The notes beneath the pieces were generated by a model. It made no database searches, was not told the origin of the DNA, and saw only the letters and a program-made list of their open reading frames with translations. From positions 1-64,000 of the forward strand of contig DASVFT010000036.1 in NCBI GenBank assembly GCA_036379935.1: a stretch of 64,000 nucleotides of DNA, written 5' to 3'. Made by a program: the position numbers and the translations under genes. This DNA comes from JAOPZW01 sp036379935 (GTDB lineage Bacteria; Actinomycetota; Thermoleophilia; Solirubrobacterales; Solirubrobacteraceae). Below, one piece after another: positions 32,653-41,344 of this stretch; position 1 is the stretch's first letter, and every line of letters starts with the position of its first letter.

Positions 32653-33777
32653 ATGAGCCCGACGACGCAGCTGGAAGGCGATGCGGCGTGTGCCAGTGAC
32701 AGGTCGGTGACGCCAGACGACGCCGGCAGGCGCCGTCGCTCCCTCGGCTCGGCGCGGTGGCTGCTCGTCGCGCTCGTGACGCTCGCGCTCGTCCTCGCGG
32801 CGTGTGGAGGCGGCGGCGGGGGCGGCTCGACGTCCGCGGGCGGGAAGAAGACCAGCAAGGTGACCCTCGGCGTGCAGACGACGGTCCTGCAGACCTACTA
32901 CGCCCAGCTCGCCGAGAAGCTGGGGTACTTCAAGCAGGAGGGCCTCGACGTCAAGGTCATCGTCGGCGAGGACCCGGCCGCGTCGGTCCAGGCCCTCATC
33001 GGTGGTTCGCTCGACATGTTCCTCGGCGGTCCCGAGGCGCTGCCGGCCGCGGCGAAGGGAGCCGACATCCGCTTCATCGCCGCCGGGTCGAACCGGTCGC
33101 TGTGGGACATCGTCACCACCAAGGACGTTCGCTCGGTCAAGGACCTCAAGGGCAAGGCGTTCGCCGTCTCCTCCCTCGCGTCGGCCAGCACGGCGACCGT
33201 CAAGCAGGCGCTCCAGGCACAGGGGGTCAACCCCGACGACGTCAAGTACGTGCCGGCGGGCGGCACGAAGAACCGCTTCACCGCCCTTGAGCAGGGACGC
33301 GTCAAGGGCGCTGCTCTGGGTATCCCCGTCAACTACAAGGCCGCGGAGAGCGGGAAGTTCAATGACTTCGGCGGGACCGACACCACCCTTCGGGCTCCGC
33401 CGATCGCGGCGACCGAGCTGACCACCACCAAGAAGTGGGCCGATGCCAACAAGGACGTCCTCCAGCGCTTCCTGCGCGCCTACCAGCGCGTCATCAACGC
33501 GCTGTACGACCCGAGCATGACCCAGAAGATCGTGGCCGCTGCGTCGTCTGACCTGGGGGTCGATCCCAAGTACACGGAGCGCGCCATCAAGACGCTGTTC
33601 CTCGACCCGTCGACCGGCGGCAAGGTGCTGCCCAAGGACGGCCAGATCGACCTCAAGGCGCTGCAGAACCTGGCGGACGCCTACACCTCGTTCAAGCTGC
33701 TGCCCTCGAAGGTCGACGTGTCGAAGTACGTCGACATGTCCTACCTCAAGGCGGCCCAGGCCTCGCTGAAGGGGTAG
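32653..33777 (+). CDS. ABC importer substrate-binding lipoprotein, SsuA/TauA-like (second system)
   Basis: A 374-residue lipoprotein. The N-terminus has about 25 polar residues, then RRRRSLGSARWLLVALVTLALVLAAC, a lipobox, and a Gly/Ser linker. The binding domain (YYAQLAEKLGYFKQEGLDV; VQALIGGSLDMFLGGPEALP) is of the NMT1/SsuA type. ATG at 32653 follows GGGAGGAG. It is divergent from the first system and starts a plus-strand operon with permease, ATPase, bicupin and EutA-like genes. Confidence 0.9.
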   Translation: MSPTTQLEGDAACASDRSVTPDDAGRRRRSLGSARWLLVALVTLALVLAACGGGGGGGSTSAGGKKTSKVTLGVQTTVLQTYYAQLAEKLGYFKQEGLDVKVIVGEDPAASVQALIGGSLDMFLGGPEALPAAAKGADIRFIAAGSNRSLWDIVTTKDVRSVKDLKGKAFAVSSLASASTATVKQALQAQGVNPDDVKYVPAGGTKNRFTALEQGRVKGAALGIPVNYKAAESGKFNDFGGTDTTLRAPPIAATELTTTKKWADANKDVLQRFLRAYQRVINALYDPSMTQKIVAAASSDLGVDPKYTERAIKTLFLDPSTGGKVLPKDGQIDLKALQNLADAYTSFKLLPSKVDVSKYVDMSYLKAAQASLKG

Positions 33778-33787
33778 GGGACCGGGG

Positions 33788-34594
33788 ATGGCGGACAGGC
33801 GAGAGAAGGCCCCGGACGCCCCGACCAGCGGCAGGGCGATCACGGCCAGGCGGGCGACGGTCTCGATTCTGGGGGGCCTCGTCCTCTGGGAGCTGGCGGT
33901 CAGGGTGCTGCACCCGAGCCCGCTCTCGATCGTCGCCCCGACGGATGTGGTGAGCGCGTTCGTCCGGCTGGCGCGCGACGGCACCCTGTGGACGGACTTC
34001 CGCGTCAGCATGCAGCAGTTCCTGATGGGCTTCGCGCTCTCGGCCGCCATCGCCATCCCGCTGGGCCTCGTCATGGGCGCCAACCGGCGGGTGCACGACT
34101 ACGGCGATCCGTGGCTGACGATCCTCTACACGACACCGAACGTGGCGCTGGCGCCGCTGTTCATCATCTGGCTGGGGTTCGGCAACGCTTCGCACGTCGC
34201 GATCATCGCGCTGGTCGCGATCTTCCCGATCCTCATCAACACGATCGAGGGGGTGCGGACGGTCGAGGAGGAGTGGAACGAGGTCGGGGCCGCCTTCCGC
34301 GCCAGCCGGCCGGAGATCTTCGCCAAGATCGACCTTCCCGGCTCGCTGCCCTACATCTTCACGGGGCTGCGCCTGGCGCTGGCCCGGGCCCTTGTCGGCG
34401 TCGTGGTGGCGGACCTCTTCGGCGCCTCGGCCGGGCTGGGCTACCTGCTGCTCAACTCGGCGCAGGCGTTCAAGACGGCCGACGTCTTCGTGGCGGTCAC
34501 CGTCCTGGCCGCGCTCGGCGTGTTCCTGACCGGCGGGCTGCGCCTGCTCCAGAACAAGCTGATGCCCTGGGGCGCGACGACAGGAGGTGCGTAG
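33788..34594 (+). CDS. ABC importer permease, SsuC/TauC type (second system)
   Basis: A 268-residue permease with about six helices; TTPNVALAPLFIIWLGFGNAS and the loop VEEEWNEVGAAFRASRPEIF match the family EAA region. It lies 10 bp after the binding protein and shares a TAGTG junction with the ATPase start. Confidence 0.9.
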   Translation: MADRREKAPDAPTSGRAITARRATVSILGGLVLWELAVRVLHPSPLSIVAPTDVVSAFVRLARDGTLWTDFRVSMQQFLMGFALSAAIAIPLGLVMGANRRVHDYGDPWLTILYTTPNVALAPLFIIWLGFGNASHVAIIALVAIFPILINTIEGVRTVEEEWNEVGAAFRASRPEIFAKIDLPGSLPYIFTGLRLALARALVGVVVADLFGASAGLGYLLLNSAQAFKTADVFVAVTVLAALGVFLTGGLRLLQNKLMPWGATTGGA

Positions 34595-35454
34595 TGAGCT
34601 CTTCGACCACGCCCGCCCCGGTGACGGCGAGCCCCGCCGCCCGCACGGGCGAGGCCGTTCAGGTCCAGGGCGCCTGCAAGGAGTTCGTCGACCCGCACGG
34701 CGATCGGCTCAGGGTCCTCGACGACATCGACCTCGAGATCAAGCCGGGCGAGTTCGTGGCCATCGTCGGGCCGTCGGGCTGCGGCAAGACGACGCTGCTG
34801 CGCTCGATTCAGGGCCTCGAGCGGCTCAGCGCCGGGACGGTCACGGTCGCCGGGCACCCGCCGGGCGAGATCGCCACGGGCTTCGTGTTCCAGCGCGCGT
34901 CGCTGCTGCCGTGGAAGACGGTCGAGCGCAACGTCTCCTTCGGCCTGGACCTGCGGGTGATCAGGTCGGCCGGCGGTGAGCTCGGCGGCAAGGAGGCCCG
35001 GCAGCGCCAGGTCACCGAGCTGCTGGAGCTGACCGGCCTGGCCGACTTCCGCCACTACTACCCGCGCCAGCTCTCCGGCGGGATGCAGCAGCGCGTCAAC
35101 CTGGCCCGTGCCCTCGCGATCGAGCCCGCCGTGCTACTCATGGACGAGCCGTTCAGCTCGCTGGACGCGATGACGCGCGAGAAGCTCCAGCGCGACCTGC
35201 AGCGGATCGTGCTGCAGGCCGGCACGACCACGATCTTCGTCACGCACGACATCCGCGAGGCCGCCTTCCAGGCCGACCGGGTCGTGGTGATGTCGCCCCG
35301 CCCGGGCCGCATCGCGCGGATCTTCACGATCGACGAGCCGCGCCGTCGCACGGCGGAGTACCAGAACAGCGATCGCCTCGCCGAGACCGCGCGCGGGATC
35401 TGGACCGAGCTTCACGAAGGAAACGCCAGCGAAGGAGGACGCCCTGATGCCTGA
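34594..35454 (+). CDS. ABC importer ATPase, SsuB/TauB type (second system)
   Basis: A 286-residue ATPase with Walker A GPSGCGKTT, Q-loop VFQRASLLPWKTV, signature LSGGMQQR, Walker B VLLMDEPFSSLDA and switch VTHDIREA. GTG start at 34594 overlaps the permease stop by one base. The downstream bicupin ATG lies inside its last codons (8-bp overlap), tying transport to the cupin enzyme. Confidence 0.92.
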   Translation: MSSSTTPAPVTASPAARTGEAVQVQGACKEFVDPHGDRLRVLDDIDLEIKPGEFVAIVGPSGCGKTTLLRSIQGLERLSAGTVTVAGHPPGEIATGFVFQRASLLPWKTVERNVSFGLDLRVIRSAGGELGGKEARQRQVTELLELTGLADFRHYYPRQLSGGMQQRVNLARALAIEPAVLLMDEPFSSLDAMTREKLQRDLQRIVLQAGTTTIFVTHDIREAAFQADRVVVMSPRPGRIARIFTIDEPRRRTAEYQNSDRLAETARGIWTELHEGNASEGGRPDA

Positions 35455-36535
35455 CGAGGTACGACTGCTCACGGACCCGTACATGGAATGGCTGGAGGAG
35501 CAGCAGCTGCCGATCGTCGAGGACTTCGGCGTCGACCTGCTCGCGGTGGAGACCGCACCCTGGGACCTCCTGGGCGCGAACGCGGCCTTCGTCAACCTCA
35601 AGGGGCGCGGCGACTTCATCAGCGTCACGGTCGTCGACATCCCGCCGGGCGGGAGCACCGAGCCGCAGCGCCACCTCTACGAGGAGGTCGTCTACGTGCT
35701 CTCCGGGCGCGGCAGCACGACGATCGAGAGCGCGGACGGCAAGCGCAAGCACAGCTTCGAGTGGGGCCCGAAGAGCCTCTTCGCCCTGCCCCTCAACGCG
35801 CGCTACCGGCACTTCAACGCCAGTGGCTCGGAGCCGGCGCGGTTCGCCTCGACGACCAACCTGCCGATGCAGCTGAAGCTGTTCCACAACCGCGAGTTCA
35901 TCTTCGAGAATCCGGCCAGCTTCGGCGAGCGCCTGGGCAGCGACAAGCACTTCGCCGGCGAGGGCGACTTCATCCCCACGCGCCCGGGGCGGCACATGTG
36001 GGAGACGAACTTCGTCCCGGACCTCGCCAGCTTCGAGCTGCAGCACTGGGCCGCGCGCGGCGCCGGCGGGAGCAACATGATGTTCGTCCTGGCCGACGGC
36101 ACGATGCACGCGCACATCTCCGAGATGCCCGTAGGGACCTACAAGAAGGGCCACCGGCACGGCGCCGACTTCCACATCTACGCGGTCACCGGCCACGGGT
36201 ACACGCTGCTCTGGTACGAGGGCGACGAGGACTTCCATCGCGTCGACTGGCGCCACGGCGTCGTCTACGCGCCGGCGGACCGCCAGTTCCACCAGCACTT
36301 CAACGCCAGCCCCGACCCGGCGCGCTACCTGGCGGTGGCGTTCGGCGGCCTGCGCTACCCGTTCACCGAGGACAAGCGCAAGACGTTCATGGGCATGGAC
36401 GTCAGCCTGCGCGAGGGCGGCCGGCAGATCGAGTACGAGGACGAGGATCCGCGCATCCGCGAGCTCTACGCCGAGGCGCTGGCCGAGGCGGGGGTCGAGA
36501 TGCGCATGGACCAGTTCCACAAGGCCGGCGTCTGA
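35447..36535 (+). CDS. Bicupin protein with one eroded metal site, putative dioxygenase
   Basis: A 362-residue double-cupin protein of the size of gentisate 1,2-dioxygenases. In the first cupin the HxH motif is reduced to QRHLYEE (His76, Glu80), with His122 in YRHFNAS; the second has HRHGADFH (His236, His238, His243) and FHQHFNAS (His282, His284), so the iron site is probably C-terminal. The HFNAS signature is shared with the cupins at 40302 and 44035, showing common ancestry. Ring cleavage or oxidative C-C cleavage is possible, but the substrate is unknown. Fourth gene of the operon starting at 32653. Confidence 0.75.
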   Translation: MPDEVRLLTDPYMEWLEEQQLPIVEDFGVDLLAVETAPWDLLGANAAFVNLKGRGDFISVTVVDIPPGGSTEPQRHLYEEVVYVLSGRGSTTIESADGKRKHSFEWGPKSLFALPLNARYRHFNASGSEPARFASTTNLPMQLKLFHNREFIFENPASFGERLGSDKHFAGEGDFIPTRPGRHMWETNFVPDLASFELQHWAARGAGGSNMMFVLADGTMHAHISEMPVGTYKKGHRHGADFHIYAVTGHGYTLLWYEGDEDFHRVDWRHGVVYAPADRQFHQHFNASPDPARYLAVAFGGLRYPFTEDKRKTFMGMDVSLREGGRQIEYEDEDPRIRELYAEALAEAGVEMRMDQFHKAGV

Positions 36536-36536
36536 C

Positions 36537-38057
36537 TTGAGCGGGGCGGCCGCGCAGGAGGGCGGACACTGGAAGCTCGAGAACGTCGAGCTCGTCACGG
36601 TGGGGATCGACGTCGGCTCGTCGACCTCGCACCTGATGTTCGCCCGCGTGCACCTGCAGCGGCTGGCGCAGGCGCTCTCGAGCCGGTTCGTCGTGGTGGA
36701 GCGCACGGTGCTGTGGCGCTCGCCGATCATCCTCACGCCCTACCTCGACGACCAGACGATCGATGCCGCCGCCCTCGACGCGTTCGTCCACGACTGCTAC
36801 CGCGAGGCGGGCTTCGCGCGCGACGACGTCGACAGCGGCGCGGTCATCCTCACCGGCGAGGCGCTCAAGCGCAGGAACGCCAAGGCGCTGGCCGAGCTCT
36901 TCGCCGACGAGTCGGGCAAGTTCGTCTGCGCCTCGGCCGGACACCACCTCGAATCGAGCATGGCGGCACACGGGTCGGGCGCGGTGGCGCTGTCGCGCAC
37001 GACCGAGGAGCCGGTGCTGCACCTCGACATCGGCGGCGGCACCTCGAAGCTGGCGCTGCTCCACGACGGCGAGGTCCTCGACACTGCCGCGATGGCCGTC
37101 GGGGGGCGGCTCATCGCCTTCGAGGACGGGATCATGAGCCGCGTGGAGCAGCCCGCCAGGCTGGTGGCCGAGCGCCTCGGGCTGAAGCTCGAGGTCGGCG
37201 ACCCGCTGGCGCCCGCCACCAGGGCCGCCATCGTCGAGGCGCTGGCCGACGCCGTCGCCGAGATGGTCGGCGGCGAGGTCACCTCGGAGCTGGCCGAGAG
37301 CCTGCTGGTCACCGACCCGCCCGCGTGGCCGGCCGCTCCGGTTGCGCTCTCGATCTCAGGCGGGGTCGCGGAGTACATCTACGGGCGCGAGCCCCAGGCC
37401 TTCGGTGACCTCGCCCCCGAGCTCGCGCGGGCGATCGCCGAGCGCCTGCCCCACGGCCTGCCGCTCGTCGAGCCTGCGCACGGGATCCGCGCGACGGTCA
37501 TCGGCGCGTCCCAGTTCTCGGTGCAGGTCAGCGGCAACACCGTCAACGTCACCGGCGAGGCCGTCCTGCCCAAGCACAACGTGCCCGTGCTCTACCCGCG
37601 GATCGACCTCGCCGCCGACCCCAGCCCCCAGGAGATCGCGGACGGCATCGTCGAGGCGGCACGGCGGATGGACGTGCTGGAGCAGGGCACCGACCTGGCC
37701 GTGGCCTTCGCGTGGGAGGGCGATCCCAGCCACGCGCGCCTGACCGCGCTCGCTGCCGGCATCGTCGAGGCGCACGAGCGAACCCCGTTGGGCGACACCG
37801 TGATCGTCCTGCTCGAAGGCGACGTGGCGCAGTCGATCGGTCACCTGCTGCGCGAGGAGCTGTCGGTCTCGTCACCGCTCGTCTGCCTGGACGGCCTGGA
37901 GCTGCGCGAGTTCGACTACGTGGACATCGGGAGCGTCATCGAGCCCGCGGGCGTGGTGCCGGTCGTCATCAAGTCGCTGCTGTTCGGCGACACGGGCGAG
38001 CGCGAGCATCGCGCTGGGGCATGGCAGGCCGGGCCTCCTACCGGCACAATGGTCTGA
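36537..38057 (+). CDS. eutA: EutA-family reactivase (ASKHA ATPase) without EutBC nearby
   Basis: A 506-residue protein matching the ethanolamine ammonia-lyase reactivating factor EutA along its length: VGIDVGSSTSHLMFARV, VDSGAVILTGEALKRRNAKAL, KFVCASAGHHLES, the phosphate motif LHLDIGGGTSKLALL, LSISGGVAEYIYG, RATVIGASQFSVQVSGNTV and the end DYVDIGSV..VVPVVIKSLLF. EutA uses ATP to eject damaged B12 cofactor from the lyase EutBC. No eutB, eutC or B12 gene lies in this window; instead it follows a bicupin by 1 bp. It may serve a corrinoid enzyme elsewhere or have been recruited for another enzyme. TTG start; a later GTG is possible. Confidence 0.82.
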   Translation: MSGAAAQEGGHWKLENVELVTVGIDVGSSTSHLMFARVHLQRLAQALSSRFVVVERTVLWRSPIILTPYLDDQTIDAAALDAFVHDCYREAGFARDDVDSGAVILTGEALKRRNAKALAELFADESGKFVCASAGHHLESSMAAHGSGAVALSRTTEEPVLHLDIGGGTSKLALLHDGEVLDTAAMAVGGRLIAFEDGIMSRVEQPARLVAERLGLKLEVGDPLAPATRAAIVEALADAVAEMVGGEVTSELAESLLVTDPPAWPAAPVALSISGGVAEYIYGREPQAFGDLAPELARAIAERLPHGLPLVEPAHGIRATVIGASQFSVQVSGNTVNVTGEAVLPKHNVPVLYPRIDLAADPSPQEIADGIVEAARRMDVLEQGTDLAVAFAWEGDPSHARLTALAAGIVEAHERTPLGDTVIVLLEGDVAQSIGHLLREELSVSSPLVCLDGLELREFDYVDIGSVIEPAGVVPVVIKSLLFGDTGEREHRAGAWQAGPPTGTMV

Positions 38058-38061
38058 GCAT
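38046..38061. promoter_or_regulatory. FadR/GntR-type operator candidate (variant copy)
   Basis: ACAATGGTCTGAGCAT contains TGGTCTGAGCA (38050-38060), one mismatch from the FadR-family pattern TGGT-N3-ACCA. It agrees with the exact repeat at 42160 at 11 or more of 16 bases and lies 8 bp upstream of the -35 element of the next gene, overlapping the eutA stop. Confidence 0.4.
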
Positions 38062-38069
38062 TGGGTCGT

Positions 38070-38098
38070 TTGACCTTTAGCTTCTGACGGTGTACGTT
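38070..38098 (+). promoter_or_regulatory. Sigma-70-type promoter for the family 1 binding protein
   Basis: TTGACC (38070-38075), 17-bp spacer, TACGTT (38093-38098). Predicted transcription start near 38105 leaves a leader of about 65 nt before the ATG at 38172. Confidence 0.5.
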
Positions 38099-38171
38099 GC
38101 TCGCGACGTCAGTTCGGCATGGCGGTACTCGGGCCGCCAGCCAGAACGACGAGTCAGGAGTTCGGTCACCG

Positions 38172-39356
38172 ATGGGTTCTCGCACCTCCCGTCGAGCGCA
38201 CGTTCTTGCGCTCGCCCTCCTCTCGGCCACGGTCGCAGCCGGTTGCGGCGGCGGCGCGCCAACGACCCCCAGCAGCTCTACGAGCGCCGCCGGGACGGCG
38301 CCGTCCTCGGCGGCGCAGCAGCCCATCCCGGCCAACCTCAAGCGGGTCGAGGCGGCCGTCAAGGGCCTCTCCGGATCGGCGCGCCAGCAGAAGCTGCTCT
38401 CGCTCGCCAAGGCGGAGGGCAACAAGGTCAACGTCGACACGTCGCTGAGCGATCTCGTGGTCGCGCCGCTTGAGAAGGCGTGGGCGACCTCGTATCCCGG
38501 CACCAAGCTCAAGCTGTATCGCGCCTCGAGCGAGGACGTGTCGGCGCGGGTGCTCGCCGAGCGCCAGGCGAACAAGAGCGGCGCCGACGTCGTCGAGACG
38601 AACGGCACCAACATGCTCACGTTCCAGAATCGCAAGGACGTGCTGGTGCCGTACACCGGCTCGCCGTTCGCCGCGGCGATCCCCAAGGACTATCGCTTCG
38701 ACGCCTTCACGGCCGACCGCGTCGAGAAGTTCGTCATCGCGTGGAACACCAAGCTCGTTTCCGACCCGCCGAAGAGCTACACCGACCTGGCCGACCCCAA
38801 GTGGAAGCACAAGGTCGCGATCGAGCCCACCGACGTCGACTGGTTCGCCACGGTCTACACCTACCTGCAGCAGCACGGAGGCCCCGGCGGCGGACCGCTG
38901 GCGCAGGACAAGCTCGACGCCGCGTGGAAGGCGATCGCGGCCAACTCGCAGATCATCAACGGCCACACCGACCAGGCCAACGCGCTGGCCGCCGGGCAGG
39001 TGCAGGTGCTCATCAGCGGGCACGCGCAGTCGCTCGAGCAGCTCCAAGCCAAGCACGCCCCGATCGCCTTCAAGCCATTCGTGTCGCCGGTCATCGAGCG
39101 CCCGCAGGGCGTCGGGCTCGTGTACGGGCTCGCGCACCCGGCCGCGGCGCTGCTCTTCTACGACTGGCTGCTGAGCCCGCCGGGCCAGAAGACGCTGGAG
39201 AGCAATGGCGTGGAGGCCGCCAATCCGCAGTTCCCGGACCCCAACTTCACCGCCAACCCGCCGACGGTGAAGATGGAGCTGCCGCCGATCGTGGCGCGCT
39301 ACAAGCAGTGGCAGAGCAAGTACGAGTCGTTCACCAACGCGCCCGCGGCGGGCTGA
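38172..39356 (+). CDS. Family 1 extracellular solute-binding lipoprotein (FbpA/AfuA-like)
   Basis: A 394-residue lipoprotein with signal RRAHVLALALLSATVAAGC (lipobox AAGC) and a Ser/Thr/Ala linker. The body has the iron/putrescine/thiamine-type binding fold (YPGTKLKLYRASSEDVSARVLAERQANKSG is the class hallmark region; AHPAAALLFYDWLLSPPGQK near the end). Its likely partner is the double permease at 44653, 5 kb away and under the same suspected GntR control. No ATPase of the FbpC type is in the window. ATG at 38172 follows CAGGAG. Confidence 0.88.
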   Translation: MGSRTSRRAHVLALALLSATVAAGCGGGAPTTPSSSTSAAGTAPSSAAQQPIPANLKRVEAAVKGLSGSARQQKLLSLAKAEGNKVNVDTSLSDLVVAPLEKAWATSYPGTKLKLYRASSEDVSARVLAERQANKSGADVVETNGTNMLTFQNRKDVLVPYTGSPFAAAIPKDYRFDAFTADRVEKFVIAWNTKLVSDPPKSYTDLADPKWKHKVAIEPTDVDWFATVYTYLQQHGGPGGGPLAQDKLDAAWKAIAANSQIINGHTDQANALAAGQVQVLISGHAQSLEQLQAKHAPIAFKPFVSPVIERPQGVGLVYGLAHPAAALLFYDWLLSPPGQKTLESNGVEAANPQFPDPNFTANPPTVKMELPPIVARYKQWQSKYESFTNAPAAG

Positions 39357-39382
39357 CGGCGCCAGGCGTACGAGCAGGGGAA

Positions 39383-39420
39383 CCGGGGGAGGCGCGGCGC
39401 CGGCGTCGCGCCTCCCCCGG
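39383..39420. terminator. Strong bidirectional hairpin terminator
   Basis: Perfect 14-bp arms (39383-39396 with 39407-39420) and a 10-nt loop, placed between the convergent stops of the binding protein (39356) and the GntR gene (39430). GC-rich without T-tracts, usable from both sides. Confidence 0.75.
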
Positions 39421-39429
39421 CCGCCACAT

Positions 39430-40185
39430 CTACATCCAGGAGCGCAGGAGCGGCTCGGCCCGGTCGTCGAGACCGGTGCCCCGCAGGAGGTGCGTCGCGA
39501 GCTCGCGCCGGGCCGCATCGGCGTCGCGGCGCTCGAGCGCCTCGAGAATCCGGAGGTGCTCCTGCACGGTGAGGTTGTGCGCGCGGGCGCCCTCCCGCAC
39601 CCGCACGGGGTGCATCGAGAGCGTGCTGCGGAACGAGTGAGCGAGCCCGTCGACCGCCGGGTTGTGGGCTGCCTCGGCGAGCAGCGAGTGGAACTCCCAG
39701 GAGAGCTCGCGCGTGTAGGTCTTGGCCGCCAGCTCGGCCTCGCCGCGCTCGCACAGCTCGCGCAGGCGCTTGAGGTCGTCGTCGGTGGCCCGCGCGCAGG
39801 CCAGGCTCACGGTCCCCAGCTCGACCAGGAGCCGCGCCTCCACGATGTCCTCCGGCGTGACCGCGGACATCAGCATCATGTCCGACATCGTCTGCCCCAC
39901 CAGCGAGCCGGAGGGGACGGTGACGAAGGCGCCGCCGCGCGCTCCGACGCGCACCTCGATGAGCCCCATGGCCTCGAGCCCGCGCAGCGCGTCGCGCACC
40001 GTCACTCGGCTGACCCCGAACTGCTCGGCCAGGGCCCGCTCGGGCGGAAGCCGCTCGCCGCGCTCGAGGCGCCCGGTGACGATCGCCGCACGGATCTGGT
40101 CGACGATCGCCGTGGACGCTCGGCTGACCACGACGGGAGCGAAGATCCCCGCCTGGCCCTGCGCGTCTTCGTCTGCGTTGGCCAC
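39430..40185 (-). CDS. GntR/FadR-family regulator with FCD domain
   Basis: A 251-residue regulator: N-terminal winged HTH (about 20-86, IRAAIVTGRLERGERLPPERALAEQFGVSRVTVRDALRGLE) and an all-helical FCD effector domain with the Asp/His metal-site residues typical of the family (WEFHSLLAEAAHNP; VQEHLRILEAL). Such proteins repress carboxylate-degradation operons until the acid binds. TGGT-N3-ACCA-like sites occur in its own upstream region and at 38050, 42164 and 43971. GTG start. Confidence 0.9.
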   Translation of the reverse strand: MANADEDAQGQAGIFAPVVVSRASTAIVDQIRAAIVTGRLERGERLPPERALAEQFGVSRVTVRDALRGLEAMGLIEVRVGARGGAFVTVPSGSLVGQTMSDMMLMSAVTPEDIVEARLLVELGTVSLACARATDDDLKRLRELCERGEAELAAKTYTRELSWEFHSLLAEAAHNPAVDGLAHSFRSTLSMHPVRVREGARAHNLTVQEHLRILEALERRDADAARRELATHLLRGTGLDDRAEPLLRSWM

Positions 40186-40243
40186 GGGACGAGTCTAGAG
40201 GTGCGACCCCACGGCAAACCATTCTTCCGCCGTCGAGGTCTAC

Positions 40244-40267
40244 GGTCCGATGGTCCGACATTATGCT
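40244..40267. promoter_or_regulatory. GntR-bicupin divergent control site
   Basis: A direct repeat GGTCCGA-T-GGTCCGA (40244-40258) merges with TGGTCCGACAT (40251-40261), which fits the left half and the first bases of the right half of TGGT-N3-ACCA. TATGCT (40262-40267) directly after it may be the -10 of the bicupin gene, so binding would block transcription. Confidence 0.4.
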
Positions 40268-40301
40268 ACGTTGGAACGGCTACCGAGTCGAGGAGGCCAC
40301 C

Positions 40302-41333
40302 GTGGCTGGCAAGGGTCGTGTGTTCCTGCGAGGGATGAGCTCCGAGCAGTACGGGCTCAAGGAGTTCCGCAGCGCCCAGCTCGCGGCGCCTCGCGTCCGC
40401 GGCGACGAGCACGTCGTCGACGATGCCAAGGTCGGCCATTCGGGTGACTCCGAGGACTCGCGCACCTGGTGGCGCATCGGCCCCGGCGACGACCCGTTCC
40501 TGACCCAGAACATCCAGGTCCACTTCGTCGAGATCCCGGCCGGCAAGTCCAACCACGGGCACGGCCACCAGAACGAGGCGGTCTTCTACATCCTCCAGGG
40601 CAAGGGGTACGAGATCCACGACGACCGCCGCTACGACTGGGAGGCCGGCGATCTCGTGGTCGTCCACACCGACTCGGTGCACCGCCACTTCAACGACGGC
40701 GACGAGACCGCCAAGGCGCTCGTCATGAAGGCGAAGTCGACGTGGATGTACTTCAACCTCATCCAGCAGGGCCGCAGCGGCCCGGTGGAGGACGAGGATC
40801 GCTTCGGCCCCCGCGAGGACTGGGGGCAGATCTGGACGCCGGGCGTCGAGGAGCGCACGAAGGTCGTCAAGCCCTCGGACACCGTGTGGGAGACCACGCG
40901 TGACGGCCGGGTCCGCGTCCTGGCCTCCATCGAGCGGCCCGACGTGCGCGTGTTCAGCGTCGACGTCTACGAGCAGGAGATCCCGCCGGGGAGCCGCTCG
41001 GCCAAGCACTGGCACATGGCCGACGAGGTGCTGTACGTCCTGTCGGGCAGCGGCTACAGCCTGCACTGGGAGGTCGAGGCGGAGATCGCCGAGCGCTACT
41101 ACGCGCGCGTGGCGAAGGAGCCCACGCGGCACGAGTTCGGCCCCGGCGACACGATCTACGTGCCCCAGAACCACGTCCACCAGCACTTCAACGCAAGCGA
41201 CGACGAGCCGCTCGTGCTGCTCTCCGTCCAGAACCGCCTGATCAAGTACCTGGGCTACGACCGCGTGGTCTACCTCGAGGACGCGCCGGAGTTCGAGGGC
41301 GCCTCCGCCGACCAGGCCGTGGGCGCGCGCTAA
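40302..41333 (+). CDS. Bicupin protein with two intact metal sites, putative dioxygenase
   Basis: A 343-residue double cupin. Domain 1 has HGHGHQNE (His87, His89, Glu92 or neighbours) and VHRHFN (His127, His129); domain 2 has KHWHMADE (His236, His238, Glu242) and HVHQHFNAS (His291-295). Both look able to bind iron or manganese. It shares HFN signatures and overall layout with the bicupin at 35447 and the cupin at 44035. GTG at 40302 is well placed behind GAGGAGG; an ATG at 40263 falls in the promoter and is rejected. Substrate unknown; gentisate- or salicylate-type ring cleavage is one option. Confidence 0.78.
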   Translation: MAGKGRVFLRGMSSEQYGLKEFRSAQLAAPRVRGDEHVVDDAKVGHSGDSEDSRTWWRIGPGDDPFLTQNIQVHFVEIPAGKSNHGHGHQNEAVFYILQGKGYEIHDDRRYDWEAGDLVVVHTDSVHRHFNDGDETAKALVMKAKSTWMYFNLIQQGRSGPVEDEDRFGPREDWGQIWTPGVEERTKVVKPSDTVWETTRDGRVRVLASIERPDVRVFSVDVYEQEIPPGSRSAKHWHMADEVLYVLSGSGYSLHWEVEAEIAERYYARVAKEPTRHEFGPGDTIYVPQNHVHQHFNASDDEPLVLLSVQNRLIKYLGYDRVVYLEDAPEFEGASADQAVGAR

Positions 41334-41344
41334 CGCGCCCGCGG

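Noticed and set aside
40263..40301. ATG at 40263 as start of the bicupin
   Set aside because: It overlaps the probable -10 box TATGCT; the GTG at 40302 has a strong GAGGAGG site.
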